From Streptomyces sp. NRRL S-31 (GTDB lineage Bacteria; Actinomycetota; Actinomycetes; Streptomycetales; Streptomycetaceae), in NCBI RefSeq assembly GCF_000718775.1, contig NZ_JOCB01000003.1:186001-250000 (forward strand): a stretch of 64,000 nucleotides of DNA, in the 5' to 3' direction. The notes under the pieces are model-generated. The model had not been told where the DNA came from. It was given only the letters and a program-made list of their open reading frames with translations, and ran no database searches. The position numbers were made by a program, and so were the translations under genes. Shown piece by piece: positions 30,731 through 39,299 of the stretch; positions within the stretch are counted from its first letter, which is position 1; every line of letters starts with the position of its first letter.

Positions 30731-31360
30731 ATGACTGACAACGGAATCACCCTGATCGACGCTTGGGAACTGCCCGAGGACCGGATCGACGAGTCCATCG
30801 CACGCTGGCGGGAGCGCGTCGGGCTCATCCACACCGCCCCCGGTTTCCGGGACGCGCGGCTGCACCGCAGACTGTTCCCGGAGTCCCGGCTCGGCCTGGT
30901 CAACGTGGCGCACTGGGACAGCGTCCAAGCCCGGGACGAGGCTCTGGCGCATCCCGGCTTCACCGCGTCGGCGGCCACCGCGGCCGGCTATGCCACCGTG
31001 CACGGCGGATGGTACGAGGTGGCGGCCGAACTCCGCGCCGGGGGAGACGGTCCGGACGAAGGGCCGGGCATCACCTTCGTCAACGCCTTCGAGCTGCCCG
31101 CCGAGCGGATGGACGAGTTCCTGCCGCACTGGCTCGGCCGCGCGGAGCCGATGAGCAAGGCGCCCGGTTTCCGGGACCACCGGCTGCACCGTGCGGTGGC
31201 CCCGGACACTCGCTTCCAGCTGGTCGGCATCGCGCACTGGGACAGCCTCGACGCATGGCGCGCGGCGGACGACGACCCCCGCTTTCAAGGGGGCCTGCCC
31301 GCCTTCCCCGACTTCGCCACCGCCTGCCCCGCGCTCTTCCGGGTCGTCGCCGCGTTCTGA
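30731..31360 (+). CDS. Double ABM-domain monooxygenase-like protein
   Basis: 209 residues in two tandem antibiotic-biosynthesis-monooxygenase (ABM) ferredoxin-like domains, roughly 5-95 and 110-205. Each shows the same order: entry strand (ITLIDAWELPEDRIDE / ITFVNAFELPAERMDE), PGFRDARLHR / PGFRDHRLHR, and NVAHWDSVQAR / GIAHWDSLDAW. The internal duplication lets one chain form what is normally a dimer. Such proteins are heme-degrading or anthrone-oxidising enzymes, or are of unknown role. No neighbour is co-transcribed: the preceding and following genes are on the other strand. Confidence 0.8.
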   Translation: MTDNGITLIDAWELPEDRIDESIARWRERVGLIHTAPGFRDARLHRRLFPESRLGLVNVAHWDSVQARDEALAHPGFTASAATAAGYATVHGGWYEVAAELRAGGDGPDEGPGITFVNAFELPAERMDEFLPHWLGRAEPMSKAPGFRDHRLHRAVAPDTRFQLVGIAHWDSLDAWRAADDDPRFQGGLPAFPDFATACPALFRVVAAF

Positions 31361-31388
31361 GCGTGCCGCGGGGGAGTCCGCCGGTCCG

Positions 31389-31709
31389 TCACGCGCCGGG
31401 TGGCCGGAAGGTGACCCGGCGCCGGGTGGCCTCGTCGATCTCGTCGAGGGTGAGCAGGGGAGTGGCCCGGGTGCGGAGTGCGCCGCTGGCCTTGACGCTG
31501 AGGCTGACCGCGGCCATGGAGACCGGGTCCGGGAAGTCGATGATGCAGACCAGGTCGTCCTCCCCGAAGGCGAAGTACATCGCCTCGACCGTTCCGCCGA
31601 GCCCGGCCACGAGCTGCTCGACGGCGGCGCGGCGGCTGCTCGCGCCCTCCTTCAGCAGCCCCTTGGTGCCCTCGTGCGTGTAGGTGGCCTGGATGAGGAA
31701 CTTCGGCAT
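31389..31709 (-). CDS. GYD domain protein
   Basis: 106 residues, MPKFLIQATYTHEGTKGLL with the pattern AMYFAFGEDDLVCIIDFPD, matching small GYD-domain proteins with an alpha-beta ferredoxin-like fold. Their biochemical role is unknown. It lies 35 bases downstream of the lipoprotein gene and may share its transcript. Confidence 0.85.
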   Translation of the reverse strand: MPKFLIQATYTHEGTKGLLKEGASSRRAAVEQLVAGLGGTVEAMYFAFGEDDLVCIIDFPDPVSMAAVSLSVKASGALRTRATPLLTLDEIDEATRRRVTFRPPGA

Positions 31710-31744
31710 CGGGGTGCTCCCTGCCCGTGACGTGTCCGGTACGT

Positions 31745-32113
31745 TCAGGCACTTCCCGCGCCGGCCCCGTCGCGCCCCGACACGCGGCGGAATTCACTCG
31801 TTGGCAGCCGCACCGCGCCGCCCGGCTTGTCGTTCCACCGGTTCGACGTGGTCTTGTGCCGACTGCCTTTGACGGCGGCTCCGCTGGTCACGGGGTGGAT
31901 GCCGACCGAGTCGATCTTCGGCGCCCCGGCGGTCGAAGGGGCGTGCCGATCGGGTGCTCCACCGGCCGTCGACGCAGCGGGCGACGCAGCCGCACCCCCG
32001 GAAGGGGGGCTTGCCGATGCGGTGTCCTGATGGCTCGCCTCGCAACCCGCCGTGGCCAAGGCGGCAGCCACCACACAGCCGAGCAGGTGAGCGGAGCGCG
32101 GTGTGACGGTCAT
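31745..32113 (-). CDS. Putative small lipoprotein
   Basis: 122 residues from the ATG at 32113: MTVTPRSAHLLGCVVAAALA leads to a lipobox LATAGC, then a Ser/Ala/Pro-rich linker and a short basic tail containing KIDSVGIHPVTSGAAVKGSR. An in-frame start at 32140 would put nine polar residues ahead of the signal peptide and is less likely. No known family. Coding status rests on the lipobox, the typical linker and the spacing after the phosphatase gene. Confidence 0.6.
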   Translation of the reverse strand: MTVTPRSAHLLGCVVAAALATAGCEASHQDTASASPPSGGAAASPAASTAGGAPDRHAPSTAGAPKIDSVGIHPVTSGAAVKGSRHKTTSNRWNDKPGGAVRLPTSEFRRVSGRDGAGAGSA

Positions 32114-32164
32114 CAGGCTTTCCACATACCTGGCCCTCAATCTTGGCGACGTCGGGCGACAAGC

Positions 32165-34858
32165 TCAGCCGGCCGGCGGTCCGCTCGGGGCCGGTACCGC
32201 CAGCTCCGCCCAGATCACCTTGCCCTGCGGGGTGTACCGGGTGCCCCAGCGTTCGGCCAGCTGCGAGACCAGGAACAGGCCCCGGCCGCCCTCGTCGGTC
32301 GTGGCGGCGTACCGCAGGTGCGGTGAGGTGGAGCTGCCGTCGGCCACCTCGCAGATCAGCGTGCGGTCGTGGATCAGGCGTACGCGGACGGGGTCGGAGC
32401 CGTACCGGATGGCGTTCGTGATCAGCTCGCTCAGCACGAGTTCCATGCCGAAGCCCAGCTCGTCCAGGCCCCACTCGGCCAGCTTGGCGCAGACCGCTCC
32501 GCGCATCCCCGACACGGCGGCCGGATCGCGCGGAACGTCCCAGTCGGCGAACCGGTCGGCCGGCAGCGCCCGGGTGCGCGCGACGAGCAGGGCGACGTCG
32601 TCGCAGGGGCGTTCGGGCAGCAGCCGCTCCAGCACCGCCCGGCAGCTCTCCTCCGGCGACCGGCCGGGGTGCCCCGCCAGCGCCCGGCGCAGCAGTTCCA
32701 GACCCTCGTCCAGGTCCCGTCTGCGGTCCTCGATCAGCCCGTCGGTGTACAGCACGAGCTGGCTGCCCTCGGCCAGCTCCAGCTCGGCCGTCCGGAACGG
32801 CAGACCGCCCAGGCCCAGCAGGGGGCCGGCCGGCAGGTCGGCGAAGGCGACCTCGCCGTCGGGACGGACCAGCGCGGGCGCCGGATGCCCGGCCCGGGCC
32901 ATGACACAGCGGCGCGACACCGGGTCGTAGATCGCGTACAGACAGGTGGCGCCCACGATCTCCCCGGCCCGCTCCGGACACTCCTCGTCCAGGTCGATGC
33001 GGCCGACCAGGTCGTCCAGGTGCTGGAGCAGCTCGTCGGGCGGCAGGTCCAGCGTGGAGAAGTTGTGCACGGCGGTCCGCAGCCGGCCCATCGTCGCGGC
33101 GGCGTGCAGTCCGTGTCCCACCACGTCCCCGACGACCAGCGCCACCCGGCCGCCCGGCAGCGGGATGACGTCGAACCAGTCCCCGCTCACCCCCGACTGC
33201 GCCGGCAGGTAGCGGTAGCCGACGTCGAGCGCGTTCTGCTCGGGCAGCGCCCGCGGCAGCAGACTGCGCTGGAGGGTGACCGCTAGGGCGTGCTCGCGGG
33301 TGTAGCGGCGGGCGTTGTCGATGCTGACGGCGGCACGGGCCACCAGCTCCTCCGCCAGGGACAGCTCCTCCTCGTCGAACGGTTCCTGCTTGGCCCGCCA
33401 GAAGTCGGCCAGGCCCAGTACGACACCGCGCGCCCGGATCGGCACGGTGATCAGCGAGTGGATGCCGTAGTCCAGGATGCGCCGGGCCCGCTCGGGGTCC
33501 TGTGAGTGGAAGTCCTCGTCCGCCGACAGGTCGGTCACCAGTTCCGAGCGCCCGGCGTCGAAAGCGCGCGCCTGCGGGGTGGAGGGCAGGAAGTCGATCA
33601 GCCGGCCCCGCTCGTACAGGGGGTGGTCGTCCTGGATGCCGCTCACGGCGACGCGCCGTATGTCCGTCGCCGTCGGAGCCGGTTCCTCCCCGTGCAGGAC
33701 GGCGTCGGCCAGGTCGACGGTGACGAAGTCGGCGAAGCGGGGTACGGCGACCCGCGCCAGCTCGTCGGCGGTGCGGACCACGTCCAGGGTGGTGCCGATG
33801 CGCAGGCCCGCGTCGTACAGCAGCTCCAGCCGCTCGCCGGCGGCCTCGGCCCTGCCGGACAGCGCCTGGAGCTCGGTGCAGTCGCGGAGCGTCACGACGG
33901 TGCCGCCGGGGCCTCCCGCCCCGTCCGTGGGCCGCTGGTTGACCGCCAGCAGCCGGCCCTGGGCGAAGTGCACCTCGTCGCCGGCCTCGCGTCCGGAGGC
34001 GAGCAGCTCCATCACCCCGGGGTCGAGTCCCGGCAGCTGCCGCACCAGGCGGCCCTCCGCGTCGGCGGGCAGCGCGAGCAGACGCCTGGCCTCGTCGTTG
34101 GCGAGCAGGAGCCGGCCGTCGGAGGCGATGATGAGCACGCCCTCGCGCACCGAGTGCAGGACCGTGTCGTGGTGCTGGTACATGCGGGACATCTCGTCCG
34201 GCGCCAGGCTGTGCGTCTGCCGCCGCAGCCGTCGGCCCACCAGGGCCGTGCCGCCGGTCGAGAGCAGCAGCGCGCAGCCGCCCGCCGCGAAGATGATCGG
34301 CAGCTGCCGGGCCAGCGCGCCGGTGACGTTCTTGACCTTCATCCCGGCGGCGACCAGCCCGACGACCTTGCCGTGGGTGTCGTCGACGGGCACGGTCGCC
34401 TGCACCTCCCGGCCCAGCGGTCCGCGCACGCTTTCGGTGTGCACCCGGCCGGCCAGCGACGGCTCGATGGCGCCCACGAACCGCTCGCCGATCCGCGCGG
34501 CCACCGGATGCGTGTACCGGATGCCGTGGGTGTCCATGACCACGATGAAGTCGACGCCCGCGGCCTTGCGTCCCGCCTCGGTCAGCGGCTGGAGGACCCG
34601 GGACGGGTCGGGGAGCCGCAGCGCCTCGACCACGCCCGGGGCGTGGGCGAAGGTCTGCGCGACGGCTATCGACCGGCGCGTGGCCTCGGCGGTGGTGTCC
34701 CGCTTCGACTGGAGGACGAGCGCGACGACGGCGCAGAGGACGAGCAGCACCACCAGCGCCACCTGGAGCAGGAAGACCTGCCCGGCGACGCTCCGGGGGC
34801 TCTTGCCGATCACGGTCCGCCATGCGAGACGCAGGAATTGGGCGTATGCGTCCGACAT
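32165..34858 (-). CDS. Membrane SpoIIE-type phosphatase with sensor, PAS, GAF and ATPase domains
   Basis: 897 residues. A transmembrane helix (VFLLQVALVVLLVLCAVVAL) is followed by a CitA/Cache-like extracellular sensor ending at a second helix (IFAAGGCALLLSTGG). Next come PAS (VREGVLIIASDGRLLLANDE), GAF (RIGTTLDVVRTADELARVAV onward) and a SpoIIE/PP2C phosphatase (SGVSGDWFDVIPLPGGR, VVGDVVGHGLHAA, DDVALLVAR). The C-terminus is a HATPase of the RsbW type (ELITNAIRYG). Such proteins dephosphorylate anti-anti-sigma factors in response to a signal. The start is the ATG at 34858, giving MSDAYAQFLRLAW; a longer upstream frame to 35335 has no ribosome binding site or domain. No partner anti-sigma antagonist gene is adjacent. 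Confidence 0.92.
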   Translation of the reverse strand: MSDAYAQFLRLAWRTVIGKSPRSVAGQVFLLQVALVVLLVLCAVVALVLQSKRDTTAEATRRSIAVAQTFAHAPGVVEALRLPDPSRVLQPLTEAGRKAAGVDFIVVMDTHGIRYTHPVAARIGERFVGAIEPSLAGRVHTESVRGPLGREVQATVPVDDTHGKVVGLVAAGMKVKNVTGALARQLPIIFAAGGCALLLSTGGTALVGRRLRRQTHSLAPDEMSRMYQHHDTVLHSVREGVLIIASDGRLLLANDEARRLLALPADAEGRLVRQLPGLDPGVMELLASGREAGDEVHFAQGRLLAVNQRPTDGAGGPGGTVVTLRDCTELQALSGRAEAAGERLELLYDAGLRIGTTLDVVRTADELARVAVPRFADFVTVDLADAVLHGEEPAPTATDIRRVAVSGIQDDHPLYERGRLIDFLPSTPQARAFDAGRSELVTDLSADEDFHSQDPERARRILDYGIHSLITVPIRARGVVLGLADFWRAKQEPFDEEELSLAEELVARAAVSIDNARRYTREHALAVTLQRSLLPRALPEQNALDVGYRYLPAQSGVSGDWFDVIPLPGGRVALVVGDVVGHGLHAAATMGRLRTAVHNFSTLDLPPDELLQHLDDLVGRIDLDEECPERAGEIVGATCLYAIYDPVSRRCVMARAGHPAPALVRPDGEVAFADLPAGPLLGLGGLPFRTAELELAEGSQLVLYTDGLIEDRRRDLDEGLELLRRALAGHPGRSPEESCRAVLERLLPERPCDDVALLVARTRALPADRFADWDVPRDPAAVSGMRGAVCAKLAEWGLDELGFGMELVLSELITNAIRYGSDPVRVRLIHDRTLICEVADGSSTSPHLRYAATTDEGGRGLFLVSQLAERWGTRYTPQGKVIWAELAVPAPSGPPAG

Positions 34859-35533
34859 GTCGCATTTGTAGCACCCGGGTTTTCCGGGTGGCCATGGTCC
34901 GTCCACGAGGTGGACGCGGGGCGCTCGCCGCTTGACCCCCTGCCCGCGTTCACGGGCCGCCGCCCGCCTCGCCGTCCTCGTCGGGGAACGCCTCGCCGTC
35001 GGGGCGCCTCGCCGCCGGGCCGACTGAGCGGCTCTGGGCGGACCCGGTGGCCTAGGGCACCGGGTCCGCGAGCCGGGCAGGTGAGGGGGTGGATGGCCTG
35101 CCCGGAGGGGGTGGTCTGCGGCCGGGGCCGGGGCCGGAGTCGTGATCGAGATGGATGGCCCGACGCGTCCGACATCGTTGTCATGTGGGTGTGTGGATGA
35201 CTCTACTCCCTCATCGGACAACGATGTCAACCCACTTGACCAACCCTCCGGCGTGATGCCGGCGCGCGCCTGCCGGTGCGTACGCGGCCTCTCGTGGTAT
35301 CGGTGGGGCGCCGTTTCCGGTGGTGGTGACTCCACTTCGTGGCCGGATGTTTAACAAACAGGCTGGTTTGGTTCGCGCGGTCGTGTACGGGGGCACTGCT
35401 GGCGGTATGGTCCCGCTCCTCGGGTGCCGTGAAGATCCACACGAGGTATTTCCGCGCCGAGGCTTCGCTAAAACAGGCAACCTTGTATGCTTTGGCCCCG
35501 GTGGCAGGAGAAGCAGGAAGCAGGTGCAGCCTG
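34859..35533. promoter_or_regulatory. Gene-free region with inverted repeat and ARE-like site
   Basis: 675 bases between divergent genes. An 11-bp inverted repeat, ACATCGTTGTC (35172-35182) and GACAACGATGT (35217-35227), could be an operator. At 35355-35370, CAAACAGGCTGGTTTG forms 5-bp arms like an autoregulatory element bound by gamma-butyrolactone receptors. A weaker similar stretch is at 35470-35493. The lower-GC segment 35330-35520 is probably the promoter of the TetR gene at 35534. Confidence 0.6.
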
Positions 35534-36178
35534 ATGCAGACACGAGCCGAGCGGACCCGTCTGGCTCTCGTCCAGGCCACGGCCGAGCTGATCGCGGACG
35601 GCCGCCCGGCCGACGCGGGCCTGGTCAACATCTGCCGCCGGGCGGGGGTGAGCCGGGGCGCGCTCTACCACCACTTCTCGTCCATCGGGGCGCTCACCGC
35701 CGCCGTGCGCGAAGAGGCGCGACTGCGGCTCCTGGTGCTGCTGGCCGAGGCGTTCGCGACGGCGGACGGCAACGGGCTGGAGCGCTTCCTCCACCTCTTC
35801 GGCCGCGCGCTGCGCGAGGAGAAGATCGTCCGGGCCGGCATGCGGCTGGCGGCCGACGGACCGGCGGAGCCCACACGGCTGCGGGACGAGCTGCTGGTGC
35901 TGGTGCGCGAGCGGGTGGCCGGCGCGCCCGGCCCGGTGTGCGAGCGGCGGGACCTCGCCGACCTCGCGATGGTGGTGACCGCCGGTGTCGAGACGCTGGG
36001 GTACGCCGACCCGGGCTGGTGGGAGGCCGGGACGGTACGGCGGCTGTGGGAACTGCTGCGTCCGGTGTTCTCCCCGGTACCGGAGAGCGGCCCGGCGGCG
36101 GGGTACGGGGCCGGACCGGCCGCGGCGCCCACGGACGGCTGTGCGAGCGGATGGGCGCCGGGCGGGGTCGCGGGGTGA
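35534..36178 (+). CDS. TetR-family regulator, pseudo gamma-butyrolactone receptor-like
   Basis: 214 residues from the ATG at 35534. The N-terminal TetR helix-turn-helix reads TRLALVQATAELI and NICRRAGVSRGALYHHFSSI. The C-terminal ligand domain resembles the ScbR2/JadR2 group of pseudo-receptors (FATADGNGLERFLHLFGRAL, WWEAGTVRRLWELL), ending in a Gly/Ala-rich tail. These proteins bind autoregulatory elements but respond to antibiotics rather than butyrolactones. It is convergent with the receptor gene at 36201. ARE-like sites lie in its promoter. Exact subgroup is uncertain. Confidence 0.75.
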   Translation: MQTRAERTRLALVQATAELIADGRPADAGLVNICRRAGVSRGALYHHFSSIGALTAAVREEARLRLLVLLAEAFATADGNGLERFLHLFGRALREEKIVRAGMRLAADGPAEPTRLRDELLVLVRERVAGAPGPVCERRDLADLAMVVTAGVETLGYADPGWWEAGTVRRLWELLRPVFSPVPESGPAAGYGAGPAAAPTDGCASGWAPGGVAG

Positions 36179-36200
36179 CCGGCGGTGTGACCGGGCGGGC

Positions 36201-36821
36201 TCAGCCCGCCGCGGGCGCCGGGGGCGGGGTGATGCGCAGACGGCTGATCAGGCCCGGGATGACCAGGCCGGGCAGCAGGAAGCGCCAGAAGCCGGTGACC
36301 CGCTCGGGCAGGTCGTCCCGTCCGGTGTACGCCTGGGACATGATCTGGAGGCCGGTGAACGAGCCGACGATGGTCGAGGTGGCCTCCCGCACGTCGGTGC
36401 CCGGCAGGATCTCGCCCTGGGCGTCGGCTTGGCGCAGCAGTTCCAGGATGGTCCGGCTGGACTGCTCGTAGGCGGTGCGCGGCGGACAGTCGAAGGACGT
36501 CTGCTCGATGGTCAGGCGCAGGCTGGCGCGCAGCACCGGGTCGTGCTGGAGGCGCTTGGCGAAGGCCAGGGTCAGGTCGATGACCGACTGGACCTTCACC
36601 GGGTGTTCGGTGACCTCCAGCGCCTCGGCGTGCGCGTCCAGCAGCGCCAGCGCGATGGCCTCCTTGGAACGGAAGTGGTGGTACATCGAGCCGCGGGTCA
36701 GGCCGGTGCGCGCGAGGATCTCGTTGGTGCTCGCGGCGTCGTACCCCCGTTCGTCGAAGACGAGGGCTGCGGCTTCCAGGATCGAGCGCCTGGATTTCCT
36801 ACCGCGTTCCTGCTGGGCCAT
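36201..36821 (-). CDS. Gamma-butyrolactone receptor (ScbR/ArpA-like TetR repressor)
   Basis: 206 residues. The DNA-binding domain (GRKSRRSILEAAALVFDERG, ILARTGLTRGSMYHHF RSKE) and ligand domain (LRASLRLTIEQTSFDCPPR, GSFTGLQIMSQAYTGRDDLP, VTGFWRFLLPGLV) are characteristic of the ArpA/ScbR/FarA receptors. These repress antibiotic and butyrolactone genes until a gamma-butyrolactone or related signal binds. A palindrome ACAGAC-TT-GTCTGT lies 26 bases before its start, implying autorepression. Nearby afsA supplies the likely signal. Confidence 0.92.
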   Translation of the reverse strand: MAQQERGRKSRRSILEAAALVFDERGYDAASTNEILARTGLTRGSMYHHFRSKEAIALALLDAHAEALEVTEHPVKVQSVIDLTLAFAKRLQHDPVLRASLRLTIEQTSFDCPPRTAYEQSSRTILELLRQADAQGEILPGTDVREATSTIVGSFTGLQIMSQAYTGRDDLPERVTGFWRFLLPGLVIPGLISRLRITPPPAPAAG

Positions 36822-36846
36822 TTCGCTGATCCCTCACACCTAACCA

Positions 36847-36860
36847 ACAGACTTGTCTGT
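36847..36860. promoter_or_regulatory. Autoregulatory element before the receptor gene
   Basis: ACAGACTTGTCTGT, 6-bp perfect arms with a 2-base centre. The same core recurs before the response-regulator gene (37818) and, with small changes, before afsA (38151). Confidence 0.8.
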
Positions 36861-36967
36861 ACACTACCGAGCCCAGACGCGTCAGTCGCCAGTCGTTCCG
36901 CCCGGGCCGCCCTGGTCGGGGGCGGGCCGGGCGGAACGGGTCGTGGTGAGGGCCGGCCGGCGGGAGG

Positions 36968-37630
36968 TCACGGGTGCCCGAGCCGGAAGCCGACTCCCCG
37001 GACGGTCGTGATCCACCGGCTGGAGCCGAGCTTGCCGCGCAGTGTGCTGACGTGCGTGTCGATGGTGCGGCCGTGCGGGGACCACGCGTCGTCCCAGACC
37101 TGGGCCATGATCTGGCGCCGGGGGATCACGGCGCCCGCCTGTGACGCCAGCAGGTAGAGCAGGTCGAACTCCTTGCGGGTCAGGTCCACCGGTTCGCCGT
37201 CCAGAGTGGCGACCCGCGCCTCGGCGTCGATGCGCAGCGGTCCGTGGGTGATGACCCGGGACCGGCTCTGCGACCTCAGCCGCACCCGGCGCATCACCGC
37301 CTCGATGCGGGCCAGCAGTTCACGGAAGCCGTAGGGCTTGACCAGGTAGTCGTCGGAGCCCGCCTGGAGGCCGAGCACCCGGTCGAGTTCGGAGTCGCGG
37401 CCGGTGACGACGATGATCGGGGTGTCGCTGACGGCCCGGATGCCGCGGCACACCTCCAGTCCGTCCAGGTCGGGCAGGTCGAGGTCGAGCAGGACCAGGT
37501 CCGCCTCGTGATGGGCCCGCAGCGCCTGTGCCCCGGTGGTCGATCCGTGGGTCGTGTAGCCCTGCCTGGCCAGTCCCCGCATCAGGGTGTCGGCGGCGCG
37601 CGAGTCGCTCTCGACCACCAGGACGTTCAT
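36968..37630 (-). CDS. OmpR-family response regulator
   Basis: 220 residues, from the ATG at 37630 behind GGAGGGG; a 40-residue upstream extension lacks homology. The receiver domain has MNVLVVESDSRAAD (acidic pair as E-S-D), phosphoacceptor LVLLDLDLPDLDG, VVTGRD (Thr) and LVKPYGF (Lys). The winged-helix domain reads LTRKEFDLLYLLASQAG and VDDAWSPHGRTIDTHVSTLR-like, ending VRGVGFRLGHP. No sensor kinase is next to it. JadR1-like regulators of this class control aromatic polyketide clusters, but those have an altered pocket; here it is nearly complete. An ARE-like palindrome lies about 190 bases upstream. Confidence 0.9.
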   Translation of the reverse strand: MNVLVVESDSRAADTLMRGLARQGYTTHGSTTGAQALRAHHEADLVLLDLDLPDLDGLEVCRGIRAVSDTPIIVVTGRDSELDRVLGLQAGSDDYLVKPYGFRELLARIEAVMRRVRLRSQSRSRVITHGPLRIDAEARVATLDGEPVDLTRKEFDLLYLLASQAGAVIPRRQIMAQVWDDAWSPHGRTIDTHVSTLRGKLGSSRWITTVRGVGFRLGHP

Positions 37631-37817
37631 GGTCCCCTCCGGCTCGCCGCCCGGTGCGGGGCTCGCCCGCTGGGGCGGGAACGCCGGGGAGGGGTGCCGG
37701 TGGTGACGCTGGGCCGTGGGTGTGTGGGCATCCACGCTGTGCCGATTCATCGACCCTCCTGAGACGCATCCCCCGTCAGCATCCTGTGCTGAACGCTCAC
37801 GACTGCGAAGGTACCAA

Positions 37818-37831
37818 ACAGACTTGTCTGA
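37818..37831. promoter_or_regulatory. ARE-like palindrome before the response regulator
   Basis: ACAGACTTGTCTGA, 13 of 14 bases the same as the site before the receptor gene. It lies in the 620-base divergent gap between the regulator and afsA. Confidence 0.75.
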
Positions 37832-37999
37832 TTGTCAACGAGACCTGCTTTGGCCGGAGCTTGCCCTTCCGTGACTTGAGAGGGGCTCGAAGTGCGCCTG
37901 AACCCGCGAACCTGCGCGGGTACGGGAGTGGCTGTGCGGTGCTTGTGTGGTTGAACAAAAGGCCGGAACGAATCATTCCGGGCGGGTAGGGCGCCAATT

Positions 38000-38019
38000 A
38001 CCATGCAGTGCTGCATGGT
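38000..38019. promoter_or_regulatory. Second palindrome in the regulator/afsA gap
   Basis: Two perfect 9-bp arms, ACCATGCAG and CTGCATGGT, around TG. It differs from the ARE-like sites, so a different dimeric regulator may act here. Confidence 0.55.
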
Positions 38020-38150
38020 TATTCACCGCAAACAGGTCGGATGGGGTGAATGGTGCGCACGGCTGTGCCGAAGGCCGGATCTGTGCCGTCGGTGAAGGGG
38101 TGCGCGAGCAGTCGCGCAAAGAAAGAGTAAACGGCTACTTGAAATTCCGA

Positions 38151-38164
38151 ACTGACATGTCTGT
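38151..38164. promoter_or_regulatory. ARE-like palindrome before afsA
   Basis: ACTGACATGTCTGT, about 90 bases before the afsA start, sharing the GAC-N2-GTCTG core of the other two sites. The location suits repression of signal synthesis by the receptor. Confidence 0.7.
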
Positions 38165-38254
38165 ATCTTATGAAGTGCAACGCGTCGGCCGCGGGGGAAG
38201 CAAGCCGGCGTACGGCTGGTCTCCCCTGCCCAGGAACTGACAGGAGTGCTGTCC

Positions 38255-39274
38255 ATGCCGTATGTCGCCGGTCGCACCGCCCCTGACCTACGCACACCGC
38301 AGCTGACCACCACGGTTCCGCGTGAGTACGTGCACCGGGCCGCGGTGTCGGAGGTTTTCCTGACCGGGTGGAGAGCCGACCCCGTCGGCTCTCCGGACCC
38401 CTCCTTCACCGTCACCGCGCAGTGGCCCCGCAGCCACGCCCTCTTCGCCCGCGAGGGCGGCTACCAGGACCCGATGCTCCTCCTGGAGTCCGTCCGCCAG
38501 ACCGGCTCCCTGCTCGCCCACGCCGAGTTCGGCGTGCCCTTCGGCCACCAGTTCGTGATGTCCGACCTCACGGCGCACGCCGAGCCCGCCCTGCTCGTCG
38601 CGGGCCCCACCCCCACCGAGACCGAACTGCGCACCGTCTGCCGGGACATCACCCGCCGCGACGGTCGGCTCACCGCCATGCGGTACGACGTCACCGTGCT
38701 GCGCGACGGCGTACCGCTCGGCACCGCGACGGCGGCGTTCCGGTGCATGAGCCCGGCCGTCTACCGCCGGGTGCGCGGCGAGCGGCCCACCCTCGCGCGC
38801 GGCGCGACGCCCCCGGCCGTCGCCCCGTTCGCGGTCGGCCACACCAGCGCGCGGCACGTCGTCCTCGCCGTACCCGAACCCGCGCCCCCCGCCCCGACCC
38901 TGCCCCACCTCCGCATCCAGCCCTGGGCCCAGCCCCGGGCCCGGCCCGTGCCCGGCGCCCGGGGCCGCTGGGAACTGCGGGTCGACACCGAGCACCCGAC
39001 CTACTTCGACCATCCCGTCGACCATGTGCCGGGCATGGTGCTGCTGGAGGCCGCCCGGCAGGCCGCGCACGCCTCCACCGGACTCCCCGACGCGCTCGTG
39101 CTCGGGGTGCGCGGCGCCTTCGCCCGCTACGCCGAACTGGACGCCCCCTGCTGGATCGAGGCGCACCCGGAGCCGGCCGGCGCCGACGGCGACGTACGGG
39201 TGCGGGTGACCGGCACCCAGCAGCGGCAGACCGTGTTCACCGCCGATCTCATGGTGCGGCCCCGCACCCGCTGA
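38255..39274 (+). CDS. AfsA/ScbA-type gamma-butyrolactone synthase
   Basis: 339 residues with two AfsA hot-dog repeats, about 25-170 (VHRAAVSEVFLTGW; SHALFAREGGYQDPMLLLES VRQTG) and 200-335 (RWELRVDTEHPTYFDHPVDH; VPGMVLLEAARQAAH). AfsA condenses a beta-ketoacyl thioester with dihydroxyacetone phosphate to start autoregulator synthesis. The ATG at 38255 lies 8 bases after CAGGAG; a GTG at 38246 overlaps that site. The gene is followed by an epimerase-like gene 25 bases on. The partner receptor lies 1.4 kb upstream. An ARE-like site precedes it. Confidence 0.93.
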   Translation: MPYVAGRTAPDLRTPQLTTTVPREYVHRAAVSEVFLTGWRADPVGSPDPSFTVTAQWPRSHALFAREGGYQDPMLLLESVRQTGSLLAHAEFGVPFGHQFVMSDLTAHAEPALLVAGPTPTETELRTVCRDITRRDGRLTAMRYDVTVLRDGVPLGTATAAFRCMSPAVYRRVRGERPTLARGATPPAVAPFAVGHTSARHVVLAVPEPAPPAPTLPHLRIQPWAQPRARPVPGARGRWELRVDTEHPTYFDHPVDHVPGMVLLEAARQAAHASTGLPDALVLGVRGAFARYAELDAPCWIEAHPEPAGADGDVRVRVTGTQQRQTVFTADLMVRPRTR

Positions 39275-39299
39275 GCCGACCGCCACCGGGAGACACCGC

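Noticed and set aside
34859..35335. N-terminal extension of the SpoIIE phosphatase to 35335
   Set aside because: The extra residues are low-complexity and the membrane helix with a natural N-terminus begins at 34858.
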